Below, piece by piece: positions 1 through 8,375 of a stretch of DNA of 64,000 nucleotides. Every line of letters starts with the position of its first letter. Within the stretch, counting starts at the first letter, position 1. The notes below the pieces were generated by a model. That model was not told the DNA's origin and ran no database searches. It was given only the letters and a program-made list of their open reading frames with translations. The position numbers and the translations under genes were made by a program. The DNA is from RGIG3159 sp034927685 (GTDB lineage: Bacteria > Bacillota > Clostridia > Oscillospirales > Oscillospiraceae), in NCBI GenBank assembly GCA_034927685.1, contig JAYFPO010000028.1, positions 1 to 64,000 on the forward strand, read 5' to 3'.

Positions 1-29
1 GCGTCCGGAAACGGGCCTCTTCTTAGGAG

Positions 30-45
30 CGGAAGCAAGCTTCCG
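30..45 (-). terminator. short hairpin at the end of the aminotransferase gene
   Basis: A 7-base inverted repeat (CGGAAGC/GCTTCCG, 2-base centre) abuts the stop codon of the leftward aminotransferase gene. No T-run follows on the minus strand, so its role as a terminator is doubtful; it may only be an mRNA 3' end hairpin. Confidence 0.3.
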
Positions 46-1191
46 TTATTCCGCCATCTTGGCCATATAAACGGCAATGCCCTGGCCGAGGGTGACCTTG
101 GCGTTGCAGCGCAGCATGGCGCGCTCAATGGCGCCCAACGCCACAATCATATCGTTGTTGTCAATATTGCCCATGTGCCCGATCCGGAACATCCGCCCCG
201 CATAGGCGGCAAGCCCGCCGGCCACAATGATTCCCTCGTCCAAAAGCGTGCTCCGGAAAGCCGCGTCATTCAGACCGTCGGGATAGATTGCGTTGGAGAG
301 CGTCACGGCGCGATGCTCCGGTTCCGCCAAAATGGTAAAGCCGAGCGCCTCCAGCGCGGCCTGGAAGGCCCGGGCATTCTTCAAATGCCGCTGATAACGA
401 TTCGTCAGCCCTTCTTCCTCAATCATCCGGGTGCTTTCGGCCAGGGCCCAGACCAGATTGATTGCTGGGGTTGCGAAATACTTGGAGGGATCGTCCATAA
501 TGGGGATCCATTTTTCAAAATCGATATAGTATTCCGGAATGGTGCCCAGAGACTTGCGGCGCTCCAGCGCCTTTTCGCCTGCCCAGAGAATGAACATGCC
601 GGGGCATACGCCGAAGGCCTTCTGGGAAGCGGTAAACATCACGTCAATGTTCATGCTGTCCACCTGAGAGAATTCGCCGGCGGTGGCAGCGACGCCGTCC
701 ACAATATAGATGGTGTCCGGGTGCTTTTTCATCATCTGGCCAATGGCTTCGATGTCGGCGCGAACACCGGTGGCGGTATCCACGTGGCTTACTGTAATGA
801 TGGCGTAGTTTTTTTCCGAAAGCTTTTTGTCAATGTCCGCAATGGGAACCACGGTTCCCCATTCACTGCTCAGCACATCGACGTGCAGGCCCTTGCGGGT
901 GCAGATATCGGTGAAACGATCCCCGAAGAAGCCATGGCTGACAACCAAAACGTTGTCTCCGCGCTTTGTGGTGTTGGCAACGGCCATTTCCATGGCGCAG
1001 GTACCGGTGCCGGCCAGCGGGAAGGTTTTTCCGGAGCAGCCAAAAAGCTCACCCAGCTTTGTAATCAGGTTTTTATAGTCCTTGACGAAGCGAGGATCAC
1101 CAAATGCCTGAATTTCGCGGCCCATTTCGTTCTGAATGGGTCTCACAACGGGGGTGGGTCCGGGAATCAGAACCAAACGCTTTGCATCCAT
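46..1191 (-). CDS. class V aminotransferase (alanine/serine-glyoxylate type)
   Basis: PLP-dependent transaminase of the alanine-glyoxylate/serine-pyruvate family, 381 residues, close to the family's usual length. The Schiff-base lysine sits in TASQKAFGVCPG (about K191) and the PLP-nitrogen aspartate in IYIVDGVAA (about D165). Members move an amino group from alanine or serine to glyoxylate or pyruvate in the cytoplasm. The ATG at 1191 is chosen over an in-frame TTG at 1197 because AAGGAGG lies 9 bases before the ATG but only 3 before the TTG. It is a single gene with its own consensus promoter. Exact substrate pair cannot be told; a link to hydroxypyruvate/tartronate semialdehyde metabolism in the neighbouring locus is only suggestive. 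Confidence 0.9.
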   Translation of the reverse strand: MDAKRLVLIPGPTPVVRPIQNEMGREIQAFGDPRFVKDYKNLITKLGELFGCSGKTFPLAGTGTCAMEMAVANTTKRGDNVLVVSHGFFGDRFTDICTRKGLHVDVLSSEWGTVVPIADIDKKLSEKNYAIITVSHVDTATGVRADIEAIGQMMKKHPDTIYIVDGVAATAGEFSQVDSMNIDVMFTASQKAFGVCPGMFILWAGEKALERRKSLGTIPEYYIDFEKWIPIMDDPSKYFATPAINLVWALAESTRMIEEEGLTNRYQRHLKNARAFQAALEALGFTILAEPEHRAVTLSNAIYPDGLNDAAFRSTLLDEGIIVAGGLAAYAGRMFRIGHMGNIDNNDMIVALGAIERAMLRCNAKVTLGQGIAVYMAKMAE

Positions 1192-1214
1192 ATTCAATTA
1201 CCTCCTTGATATTG

Positions 1215-1239
1215 TTGGATTTTAAAGAATGAAATCCAA
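1215..1239. promoter_or_regulatory. inverted repeat in the leader of the aminotransferase gene
   Basis: TTGGATTT and AAATCCAA (8-base arms, 9-base spacer) lie between the -10 box and the ribosome binding site of the leftward aminotransferase gene. Position and symmetry fit a repressor operator or a small leader hairpin; the binding factor is unknown. Confidence 0.4.
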
Positions 1240-1252
1240 TTACATATAATGA

Positions 1253-1281
1253 ATTATAAGCCTATGCGGCTTTGTTGTCAA
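1253..1281 (-). promoter_or_regulatory. sigma-A promoter of the aminotransferase gene
   Basis: On the minus strand TTGACA (1281-1276), a 17-base spacer and TATAAT (1258-1253): a full consensus match. The rest of the 1192-1511 intergenic stretch shows no credible gene. Confidence 0.85.
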
Positions 1282-1511
1282 CAGTCCAATCCACAAAAAG
1301 GCCGAGAGTATGACAAATCCAGCTCGAATCCTGCCAATGCTGCGCGAGGCGCGACCGGCCAGGAAGGACGATGCAGGCGAAAAAAGAGCGACCGAGCGCA
1401 TCTTGACGACGCCCTCGGTTTTTCTGTGCCGGGTTGGCCGGCTATGGCAATTCAGCGCGGAAGGCGATGGAACCGGCGCAGCATTTGCTGGAAACGTGCC
1501 GGGCAAACCTG

Positions 1512-2408
1512 CTATGCCTGTGTGCGCTGCGGGGGCAGATGAAATAGTTTCCCCCAAAAATTGAAAATCAGCAGCCCGATCAGGATAATTCCGCCGCCAA
1601 TGAGCGTCGCACGGTCCGGGACCTCTCCGGCGAGCAGAAAGCCGAGGATGCTGGTAAAAAAGGGGGTGATGAACATATAGTTGCTGACCTGCGAGGTCTG
1701 CTTTGCTTTTGAAAATGCTTTCGCCCAGGAAACATAGGCCACGGCGCTGGAACAGACGCCCAAAACCGCGAGATAGACAAATTGAATCGCGGGCGCATGG
1801 GCAGCCTCCCGAAAGGAGACCGGCGCAAAGATCCCAAGCAGAAGTGTTCCAAAGAAAATGCTGTAGGTAGTCGTCTGCAACGCGGTATAGGTTTCCGTCA
1901 GCTTGCGCTGGAGCAGATTATAAACGCTGAGCGCCAGCGCCGCGAGAAAAAGCCAGAACAGCCCGGCGTTGATGGAAAGCGCACCGTTTAGCAGGGTCAA
2001 GACCGCAACGCCGGAAAATTCAATCACAATGGCGATCCATTGAAACGCCCGCATTTTTTCGCGGTAAATGAAACGGGCGAGCAATGCGGTGATGACGGGA
2101 ACGGTGGCGATCACGACGCTGCCGGTGGCGGCCGTCACCGTGGCTTGCCCCTGATTAAACGCGATCATATAGAAGAAAAAACCAATGCTTCCCGCGGCCA
2201 GGAACCACAGGAGATCGGATCTGCGCGGCAGCTTGACTTTTGCCACAACAGCGACAACGACAAGCGTGATCGACGCAATCAGATAGCGCAGAAAACCCAG
2301 CGAGAAGGCGGAGAAATATTGCAGCGAAAGCCGTGTCAAAACATAGGCCAGCGACCAAAATACAATGGTGACGGCGGCATAAGGGTGAAAACTGTTTTTG
2401 AACTTCAT
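1512..2408 (-). CDS. EamA/DMT-family membrane transporter
   Basis: Drug/metabolite transporter superfamily protein of 298 residues with about ten hydrophobic segments arranged as two EamA repeats, the usual size for the family. Such proteins export amino acids, metabolites or drugs; the substrate is not visible. The second repeat ends in GGGIILIGLLIFNFWGKLF followed by a short cytoplasmic tail. The ATG at 2408 is preceded by AAAGGA with 6 bases spacing. It is monocistronic between the aminotransferase gene and the terminator of the transketolase operon; no clear promoter was picked out in 2409-2667. Confidence 0.85.
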   Translation of the reverse strand: MKFKNSFHPYAAVTIVFWSLAYVLTRLSLQYFSAFSLGFLRYLIASITLVVVAVVAKVKLPRRSDLLWFLAAGSIGFFFYMIAFNQGQATVTAATGSVVIATVPVITALLARFIYREKMRAFQWIAIVIEFSGVAVLTLLNGALSINAGLFWLFLAALALSVYNLLQRKLTETYTALQTTTYSIFFGTLLLGIFAPVSFREAAHAPAIQFVYLAVLGVCSSAVAYVSWAKAFSKAKQTSQVSNYMFITPFFTSILGFLLAGEVPDRATLIGGGIILIGLLIFNFWGKLFHLPPQRTQA

Positions 2409-2667
2409 AGAAATTCCTTTCGACCTCGCAGTTGGAGTTACACTACCATTAAAGCACAGATTCCCGGAATAGAAAAGATTAATTTTATTGCTTTTCGGTC
2501 AGACGGCTGCGGAACGACGACCGTACGCCGGAAAACGACAGAATTGGCCCATGTAGGCGCAGCCGCCGACAATCCAGAAACGAGGAGCGGGCATCGAGTC
2601 CGGCGGGGGGAGACCCGCTTCCCATTCCGTGGCAAGCCGGATGCGCCGCCCATCCTGTCAAAGACAT

Positions 2668-2714
2668 AAAAAAGCGACAAGACGGCACAACCGCCAAAAG
2701 GGCTGTGCCGTCTT
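2668..2714 (-). terminator. intrinsic terminator of the transketolase operon
   Basis: Read leftward, AAGACGGCACA pairs with TGTGCCGTCTT (11 base pairs, 2714-2704 with 2689-2679) and is followed by a T-run at 2673-2668. It lies about 90 bases after the stop codon of the transketolase C-terminal subunit. The remaining sequence of the 2409-2802 gap contains no gene I can support. Confidence 0.75.
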
Positions 2715-2802
2715 ACCGCCGGATCAGATCCATATGACATTCCGCCATCTTCGGCGGGTCGCTTTTTGAGCAATTGGGTGGAACGCTGCGCCAAGAACCG
2801 GA

Positions 2803-3726
2803 TCAGGCCATTTTTTCGATGGCGGCGATCAGCGCTTCGACCGTCAGGCCGTAAGCGGCGAGCAGTTCCTCATACTGGTGGGCGCTGCAGCCAAAGTGGT
2901 CCTGAACGCCCACAAATTCCATGGGCTTCGGATTTTTGCACAGCGCTTCAGCAATCGCGCTGCCCAGACCGCCCAGGACGTTGTGCTCCTCGGCGGTGAC
3001 GACGGCGCGGCAGCCGTCCGCCAGGGAAACGACCGCGTCCCGATCCAGGGGCTTGATCGTCGGCACATTGATGACCTTGACGGAAATCCGGTCCTTGACG
3101 GCCTCGGCGGCCTCGAGCGCCAGATGCACCATGTAGCCGCAGGCGAACACCGCGATGTCGGAGCCGTCCCGCAGAGCGTAGGGCGCGCCGATCACAAAGG
3201 GCCGGTCCTCCGCGGTGCAGTTCTGGTAGTCGTTGCGGTTCAGACGCAGATAGCAGGGGCCGTCGTAGGCGGCGATGGCACGGGTGGCCTGTACGGCCTC
3301 GTTCGCGTCGGCAGGGCAGAGGACCACCATGTTGGGCACGGAACGAAAGACAGCCAGGTCTTCCACGCACTGGTGGGTCGCGCCGTCGCCGAAGTCGGAC
3401 AGGCCGGAGGAGGAGCCGCAGATCTTGACGTTCAGCCTGCCGATGGCGATGGTCTGGCGGATCTGGTCGAACGCGCGGCCGCCGGCAAAGACGGCGAAGG
3501 AGTTGGTGAAGGGGATCTTTCCGGTCTGCGCGAGGCCCGCCGCCACGGAGGTCATGTTGGCCTCCGCGATGCCCATTTCAAAGTGGCGCTCCGGGAAGGC
3601 CTCCCGAAAGTATTTGCCCATGGTGGAGCCGCTCAGGTCCGCGTCCAGAACGACGATATTTTTGTTTTCGGCGCCCAGCTCGACCAGAGTGTGGCCGTAG
3701 GCCTGCCGCTGATTTGTATAAGCCAT
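2803..3726 (-). CDS. transketolase, C-terminal subunit
   Basis: 307-residue half-transketolase carrying the pyrimidine-binding and C-terminal domains, as in the two-subunit transketolases of anaerobes. The signature block DADLSGST...RHFEMGIAEANM (about residues 24-59) contains the glutamate that activates thiamine diphosphate. It pairs with the N-terminal subunit encoded 18 bases upstream to transfer two-carbon ketol units between sugar phosphates in the cytoplasm. Start ATG at 3726 follows GGAGGGAG. It is the last gene of the leftward operon and is followed by an intrinsic terminator. Split transketolases in catabolic operons often serve special sugars, so the donor may not be a pentose-phosphate pathway intermediate. 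Confidence 0.93.
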   Translation of the reverse strand: MAYTNQRQAYGHTLVELGAENKNIVVLDADLSGSTMGKYFREAFPERHFEMGIAEANMTSVAAGLAQTGKIPFTNSFAVFAGGRAFDQIRQTIAIGRLNVKICGSSSGLSDFGDGATHQCVEDLAVFRSVPNMVVLCPADANEAVQATRAIAAYDGPCYLRLNRNDYQNCTAEDRPFVIGAPYALRDGSDIAVFACGYMVHLALEAAEAVKDRISVKVINVPTIKPLDRDAVVSLADGCRAVVTAEEHNVLGGLGSAIAEALCKNPKPMEFVGVQDHFGCSAHQYEELLAAYGLTVEALIAAIEKMA

Positions 3727-3744
3727 ATGATATTCTCCCTCCTG

Positions 3745-4569
3745 TCAGGCCAGCTCCCGCAGAGCCTGCGCATAGGTTTCCTCCGTCAGCGTCCCGTTGT
3801 GGTACCCGACGTTTTCCTCGGCAAAGCTGACGCCCTTGCCCTTGACAGTGTGGGCGATCAGGACCGTTGGCCGGCCCTCCGCATGATCGGCGGCGTCCAG
3901 CGCGGCGAGGATTTCCTCCATATTGTGCCCGTCCAATTCAAGGACGTTCCAGCCAAAGGCGCGCCATTTTTCCGGCAGCGGGCCGGAGTTCATCCGCGTC
4001 TCGACGGTGCCGGTCGCCTGCAGCCGGTTCTGGTCCACAATGGCCACCAATTTGTCCGCCTGAAAGTGGGCGGCGGCCATGGCCGCTTCCCAGTTCTGTC
4101 CCTCGGCCAGCTCACCGTCGCCGCAGAGGACATAGACCCTGCTGGCAATGCCGTCCAGCCGGAGGCCCAGCGCCATGCCGAGGCCGATGGAAAGCCCCTG
4201 GCCCAGAGAGCCGGTACCGGCCTCGATGCCGGGCGTCTTGCGGTAATCCGGGTGCCCCTGCAGGTAGGAGCCAATCGCTTTGGTGGTCTCCAGATCCTCT
4301 ACAGGGAAATAGCCGCTCTCCGCCAGCGCGGCGTATTGCAGCACGGCAACATGGCCCTTGCTCAGCAGGAATCGGTCGCGGTCCGCCATGCGGGGGTTTT
4401 TGGGGTCGTGCTTCATTTTGTAAAAGTACAGGGCCGCGACAAGATCCGCACTGGAGCAAGAGCCGCCGACGTGGCCGGCGACGCCGACGCCGATGCTGCG
4501 GATCACATCCCGGCGCAGGGTATTTGCCTGCTTTTGCAGGCGCGTAATCAACGCGGGGTCGTAAAGCAT
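3745..4569 (-). CDS. transketolase, N-terminal subunit
   Basis: 274-residue thiamine diphosphate-binding half of a split transketolase. The TPP motif is GDGELAEGQNWEAA followed by IVDQN; the HVGGSCSSADLVAALYFY block near residue 32 and SKGH near residue 90 are typical. It forms the active site with the next gene's product. The ATG at 4569 has AAAGGAG at good spacing and overlaps the end of the upstream isomerase-like gene by 22 bases, indicating translational coupling. Together with the dehydrogenase and isomerase-like proteins upstream it suggests conversion of an oxidised or isomerised sugar phosphate into central intermediates. Confidence 0.94.
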   Translation of the reverse strand: MLYDPALITRLQKQANTLRRDVIRSIGVGVAGHVGGSCSSADLVAALYFYKMKHDPKNPRMADRDRFLLSKGHVAVLQYAALAESGYFPVEDLETTKAIGSYLQGHPDYRKTPGIEAGTGSLGQGLSIGLGMALGLRLDGIASRVYVLCGDGELAEGQNWEAAMAAAHFQADKLVAIVDQNRLQATGTVETRMNSGPLPEKWRAFGWNVLELDGHNMEEILAALDAADHAEGRPTVLIAHTVKGKGVSFAEENVGYHNGTLTEETYAQALRELA

Positions 4570-5405
4570 GGGTTCTCCTTTCCGGACCCTTCCGCGAAGG
4601 GGGAAGGGTTACATACAAACAGATTGAAAAATTGCCGCGCGGCGGCCGCGTCGTCGGCAAACCTGCCGGCGTAGGCTTCACAGCTGATCCGCCCGTCGTA
4701 GGGGACCGCGCGCAGCGCCGCGAAAAAGGGCGCGTAATCCGCCTCCTCCGCGCCGGCCGGGTAGACGCGGCCGTTCGGGTTGGCAAAGTGCACATGGGCG
4801 AGATGTCCGGGACCGAGCGTCCGGAGCACGTCGGGGGATTCGCGCTCCGCCGTCATGTGGTAAAAGTCCACGAGGACCCGTACCGCCGGGTGGGCGACGT
4901 CGTCGGCCAGACGGCACCCCTCGCGGAAGGTGTTGATGAGGTTGCATTCCGCCTGCCGCAGCGGCTCGATGGCGATGGTGATGCCGCGCGCCGCGGCCAT
5001 GGGGCCGATGCCGCGCAGCAGCCGGACCACCTGCTCGTAGCCGCGCTCCAGCGGGAAGCCCGCGGGAACCTGCTTGGCGGCGCCGCTGCCAAAGACGACA
5101 ACCTTTGCGCCGAGCAGCGATGCGCGGCCGAGCGCGGCCTCGGCGTAGCGGAGGGCCGCCCAGTCCTCATTCGGCCCGGTCAGGCGGGCGGTCTTTGGGA
5201 AAAAGTTGTTGCAGACCTCGCAGGGAATGCCGGTCTGCCGGAGGGCCATGTGCAGGGCGGCAAAGTCCGCCTCCGACATGGCCATCATCTCCGCGAGCGG
5301 AAGCTCGGCGTAATCAAAGCCGCAGTCCCGCAGCGCACGCAGGTGCTCGTACCCGGTGCCGTCGGGACCGGCAGCCACCATATTGAGGCAGCATCCGTAT
5401 TTCAT
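4548..5405 (-). CDS. sugar phosphate isomerase/epimerase-like TIM barrel
   Basis: 285-residue member of the xylose isomerase-like/AP endonuclease 2 superfamily, a metal-dependent TIM barrel that isomerises or epimerises sugars or sugar acids. Supporting blocks are the metal-ligand strands ITIAIEPL, VRVLVDFYHM, HLAHVHFANPNG and GRISCEAY near the C terminus. The ATG at 5405 is chosen over one at 5411 because GAGGAG lies 7 bases before it. It is third in the leftward operon, 12 bases after the dehydrogenase gene, and its 3' end overlaps the transketolase N-subunit gene. Substrate unknown. Confidence 0.82.
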   Translation of the reverse strand: MKYGCCLNMVAAGPDGTGYEHLRALRDCGFDYAELPLAEMMAMSEADFAALHMALRQTGIPCEVCNNFFPKTARLTGPNEDWAALRYAEAALGRASLLGAKVVVFGSGAAKQVPAGFPLERGYEQVVRLLRGIGPMAAARGITIAIEPLRQAECNLINTFREGCRLADDVAHPAVRVLVDFYHMTAERESPDVLRTLGPGHLAHVHFANPNGRVYPAGAEEADYAPFFAALRAVPYDGRISCEAYAGRFADDAAAARQFFNLFVCNPSPFAEGSGKENPCFTTPR

Positions 5406-5416
5406 CGACATTCTCC

Positions 5417-6439
5417 TCAGGGCTTCAGAATAATTTTAATCAGCTCGTCCGGCTTGTGATAGAGGTCCTCGAAGGCCTGCGGCGCTTCCTCAAGGGAGCA
5501 GACGCGGGAAATGAGCTGCGAGGCGGCCATTTTCCCGCTGCCGAGGAGGGAGACCACCTCGCCGAACTCCCGGTGGGTGTAGTTGAAGGAACCGAGAATC
5601 TCGCGGGCGGAGCAGACGATGTCCTGCATGTTGATCTCCATTTCCCGCTGGGACATGCCGACCCAGACGGCGCGCCCGCCGATGGTGAGCACGCGGATGG
5701 ACTGGTTGGCGGTGGCCTGCACGCCGACGGCCTCAAGCGAAATATCGATCATCTCGCCGCCGGTCAGGTCGGAGACGGCCTGTAGATAGTCGGTGTTCCC
5801 GGGGTTGACGGTCGCGGTGGCGCCGAGGCTCCTCGCGGTGGCGAGGCGGCTGTCGCTGAGGTCGCAGACGAGAAGCTGCGCGGGGCGCTGGAGCGCCGCG
5901 AGCTGCAAAATGCAGAGGCCAATCGCGCCCGCACCGATGATCATGACGCGTTTGCCCGCGAGATTGCCCGCCTTTTTCACCGCACCGTAGGCCACGGCGT
6001 AGGGCTCCGCCAGCGCGCCGACCTCGTAGGAGCAGCCGGACGGCAGGGGATAGAGCTGCTGCTCGGGGGCGCACAGGTATTCGGCCATGGCGCCGTCTTT
6101 GGTCAGAACACCGAAAAAGATCTTGTTCAGGCAGTAGTTGGTCAGGCCGGTTTGGCAGTTTTTGCAGTGGCCGCAGAAGCAGATCGGCTGCACGATCACG
6201 CCGTCGCCGGGCTGGAACTTTCCGGCGCCGGGGCCGTTTTCGACGACTTCGGCGGAAAATTCGTGCCCCATGGTCATGGGCGGGATGCGGCGGCCGGTCT
6301 TTCCGAGCCAGCCGTGGACGTCGCTGCCGCAGATGCCGCAGGCGCGGACGCGGAGCAGTACCTCGCCCGCGCCGGGGCGCGGCGTCGGCATATCCTCGAC
6401 CGCCAGCTTTTGGTCGCCTAGGTAACGCAGTGCTTTCAT
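5417..6439 (-). CDS. zinc-dependent alcohol/polyol dehydrogenase (MDR family)
   Basis: 340-residue medium-chain dehydrogenase/reductase. Catalytic zinc ligands are visible in ACGICGSDVHG and MGHEF, the structural zinc site in CGHCKNCQTGLTNYC, and the NAD(P) Rossmann motif in VMIIGAGAIGLCILQLA. It resembles sorbitol/L-iditol or galactitol-1-phosphate dehydrogenases that oxidise a secondary alcohol to a ketose. The ATG at 6439 is used because AAAGGAG precedes it by 10 bases; a longer reading frame would start inside that ribosome site. It follows the LacI regulator gene by 16 bases and starts the catabolic part of the leftward operon. Confidence 0.9.
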   Translation of the reverse strand: MKALRYLGDQKLAVEDMPTPRPGAGEVLLRVRACGICGSDVHGWLGKTGRRIPPMTMGHEFSAEVVENGPGAGKFQPGDGVIVQPICFCGHCKNCQTGLTNYCLNKIFFGVLTKDGAMAEYLCAPEQQLYPLPSGCSYEVGALAEPYAVAYGAVKKAGNLAGKRVMIIGAGAIGLCILQLAALQRPAQLLVCDLSDSRLATARSLGATATVNPGNTDYLQAVSDLTGGEMIDISLEAVGVQATANQSIRVLTIGGRAVWVGMSQREMEINMQDIVCSAREILGSFNYTHREFGEVVSLLGSGKMAASQLISRVCSLEEAPQAFEDLYHKPDELIKIILKP

Positions 6440-6455
6440 GGGAATCAGACTCCTT

Positions 6456-7463
6456 TTATTCAGCAAGGTGTGTAGACGCGCGGATCACCAGTTCGCTCTT
6501 CAGCACGATTTTCCGCACGGCCATGTCGGGAAAACGGATGCGGTCCAGCAGAATTTCCATGCCGCTGCTTCCCATCTGATACAGCGGCTGCTCCACGGTG
6601 GAGAGCGGGACGCGCAGGTATTTGGCCAGATAGATGCCGTCGTAGCCGATCACGCGGACGTCCTGCGGGATGTGCAGGCCGTGCTCCAGCAGCGACTCCA
6701 TCGCACCGATGGCCACGGTGTCGCAGCCGCAGACCACGGCGTCGAAGCGCCGCTTCTCAGCGAGAATGGCATTCATCGTCTCATAGCCGCTCTGGATGAA
6801 GGGGTCCGTGTGGGCGGCAAAGATGTGGTCCGGGGGGATTTTGCAGTCGCGGAAGGCCTGCGCATAGCCCTTCTCCCGCTCCATACTGCTTTGAGAATTG
6901 ACCAGCCCGATCAGCTGGAAGCGCTGACAGCCCTCTTTGGCCAGGTGCAGGATGCTCTGATAACCGCCGAGACAGTTGTCGTTGATGACGCTGTCGATGT
7001 TCATGTGGTCGTTTTTCCGCATGAGAAATACAAAGGGAATCGGCAGCTTCCGCAGGGCCGTGACGTCCGCGTCGGAATGCAGCGCGGAGGCGACCAGCAG
7101 CAGCCCGTCGATCTGCTTGCTGAGCAGCGTGTCGATGGCCTCGCGCTCCCGCTCGATCTTGTGGTCTGTGTTCGCGAGAAGGACGCTGTAGCCGTTGGCC
7201 TGCGCCACGTCCTGAATGCCGCGCAGCACGATCGAGGTCACCATTTCGGAGCTGTCCGAGAGAATGACGCCGATGGTTTTGGTCTTGTTGACGCGGAGAC
7301 TCTTGGCGATCAGGTTCGGGGAATAGTGCATTTGCGCCGCAATCTCCAGAATATGGGCCCGCTTTTCCGCGGAGATGCCGGGCTTGTGGTTGATTGCCTT
7401 CGATACAGACATTGCCGAGACGCCCGCCTCGCGCGCAATGTCCTTGAGCGTCACTCTCGCCAA
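6456..7463 (-). CDS. LacI-family transcriptional regulator
   Basis: Roughly 335-residue repressor with the LacI helix-turn-helix at the extreme N terminus (TLKDIAREAGVSAMSVSKAINHKPG) and a periplasmic-binding-protein-like effector domain. The in-frame GTG at 7472 is only one base from GGAGGAG, so the TTG at 7463, 10 bases after that site, is the more credible start. It is the first gene of the leftward catabolic operon and faces the divergent TRAP transporter operon, so it probably controls both arms in response to the imported sugar or a derivative. Confidence 0.9.
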   Translation of the reverse strand: MARVTLKDIAREAGVSAMSVSKAINHKPGISAEKRAHILEIAAQMHYSPNLIAKSLRVNKTKTIGVILSDSSEMVTSIVLRGIQDVAQANGYSVLLANTDHKIEREREAIDTLLSKQIDGLLLVASALHSDADVTALRKLPIPFVFLMRKNDHMNIDSVINDNCLGGYQSILHLAKEGCQRFQLIGLVNSQSSMEREKGYAQAFRDCKIPPDHIFAAHTDPFIQSGYETMNAILAEKRRFDAVVCGCDTVAIGAMESLLEHGLHIPQDVRVIGYDGIYLAKYLRVPLSTVEQPLYQMGSSGMEILLDRIRFPDMAVRKIVLKSELVIRASTHLAE

Positions 7464-7652
7464 AATGGTCACACTCCTCCATGTTACAATGATGATCAGT
7501 GGTTTTTTCCGGATTCTGGAAGCGGTCCGCCGCCAATGATTTGAGACCCCCCATGCGCCGACCCCCGTCCGGGGAGGTACAAGGGGACTGCGGTCCGGCG
7601 GCGATCATGCAGGGCGAACGTTCCAGGCGCGTTTCCAGCCGCCGGCCAAAGG

Positions 7653-7697
7653 TTCCATACCAATTTAGAATAACGATAAATACAATACTGTATGGAA
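7653..7697. promoter_or_regulatory. long inverted repeat in the lacI-type gene leader
   Basis: TTCCATAC (7653-7660) and GTATGGAA (7690-7697) are perfect 8-base arms 29 bases apart, inside the long 5' leader of the leftward operon. They could be paired operator half-sites or the base of an RNA stem; which is not decidable by eye. Confidence 0.35.
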
Positions 7698-7781
7698 AGC
7701 AGGTGAACGCAGTCAGAAAACCGGAACAGACAAAATCCGCCAGGTGCAGCGCATGGAAAAATCACAGAAATCCACACAGGA

Positions 7782-7810
7782 ATCATAGCAAATAATGGCC
7801 AAATAAGCAA
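7782..7810 (-). promoter_or_regulatory. promoter of the leftward catabolic operon
   Basis: Minus strand TTGCTT (7810-7805), 17-base spacer, TATGAT (7787-7782). This would give a leader of about 300 bases before the LacI-type gene. Confidence 0.6.
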
Positions 7811-7827
7811 GTATGAATCACGATTTC

Positions 7828-7843
7828 TGAAAAATACTTTTCA
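7828..7843. promoter_or_regulatory. candidate LacI-family operator
   Basis: TGAAAA and TTTTCA form perfect 6-base arms around a 4-base centre, a layout like operators of LacI-family repressors, though the usual central CG is absent. It lies between the two divergent promoters, just upstream of the leftward -35 box. The 7473-8375 region is otherwise AT-rich and holds no gene I can support. Confidence 0.4.
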
Positions 7844-8124
7844 CAAGATATAAAATATCGATAAACTAATTTATGGAAAATCGGAGACAAAACAGCAAAC
7901 TATTTGACACAAGCTGGACAAATTCGGAAGGCGGCGCAAGGAATGGAAGAACCGAAAAAGAAAATCATCAAGAAAATCACAAATTTTCGAATAAAACAGT
8001 CACAAAAAGGAGACAATCAGAAATAAGGTGCACCAGGGGGATCGCAATTTACCCAAAAAACGCTAAGAATTATTGTGAATAACGCTGTATTTTTGAAATT
8101 TGAAGAATATAGTTTAAGGTTAAC

Positions 8125-8153
8125 TTGACAGAAAAACAAAACAATGCTATATT
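8125..8153 (+). promoter_or_regulatory. promoter of the TRAP transporter operon
   Basis: TTGACA (8125-8130), 17-base spacer, TATATT (8148-8153), about 220 bases before the first gene of the rightward operon. Confidence 0.75.
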
Positions 8154-8375
8154 TTTTTCAGGACAAAGGTTACTTGCGGCCAAAAATACAATCTTGGAGG
8201 AATGCCGAGGTAATCAATTCTTCTCCCGCATTTTGCAAGACGCGCGGCCCGGCGGACAGCCCTATTGCCCCGCTGCCGAGGCGGTAAGCCGAGCAAAAAT
8301 CGCAGATCCCACAAAACTGAGCAAACAAGAGGCGCAGTAACAAATCAAAAAAGAAAGTATTGGAGAGGATTTCAG

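Noticed and set aside
1249..1564. Small overlapping open frames between the aminotransferase and EamA genes
   Set aside because: Arg-rich translations without ribosome sites, overlapping the aminotransferase promoter; no conserved features.
7873..8082. 69-residue open frame in the divergent control region
   Set aside because: Very polar low-complexity translation, no ribosome site, and it lies upstream of the TRAP operon promoter in AT-rich DNA.
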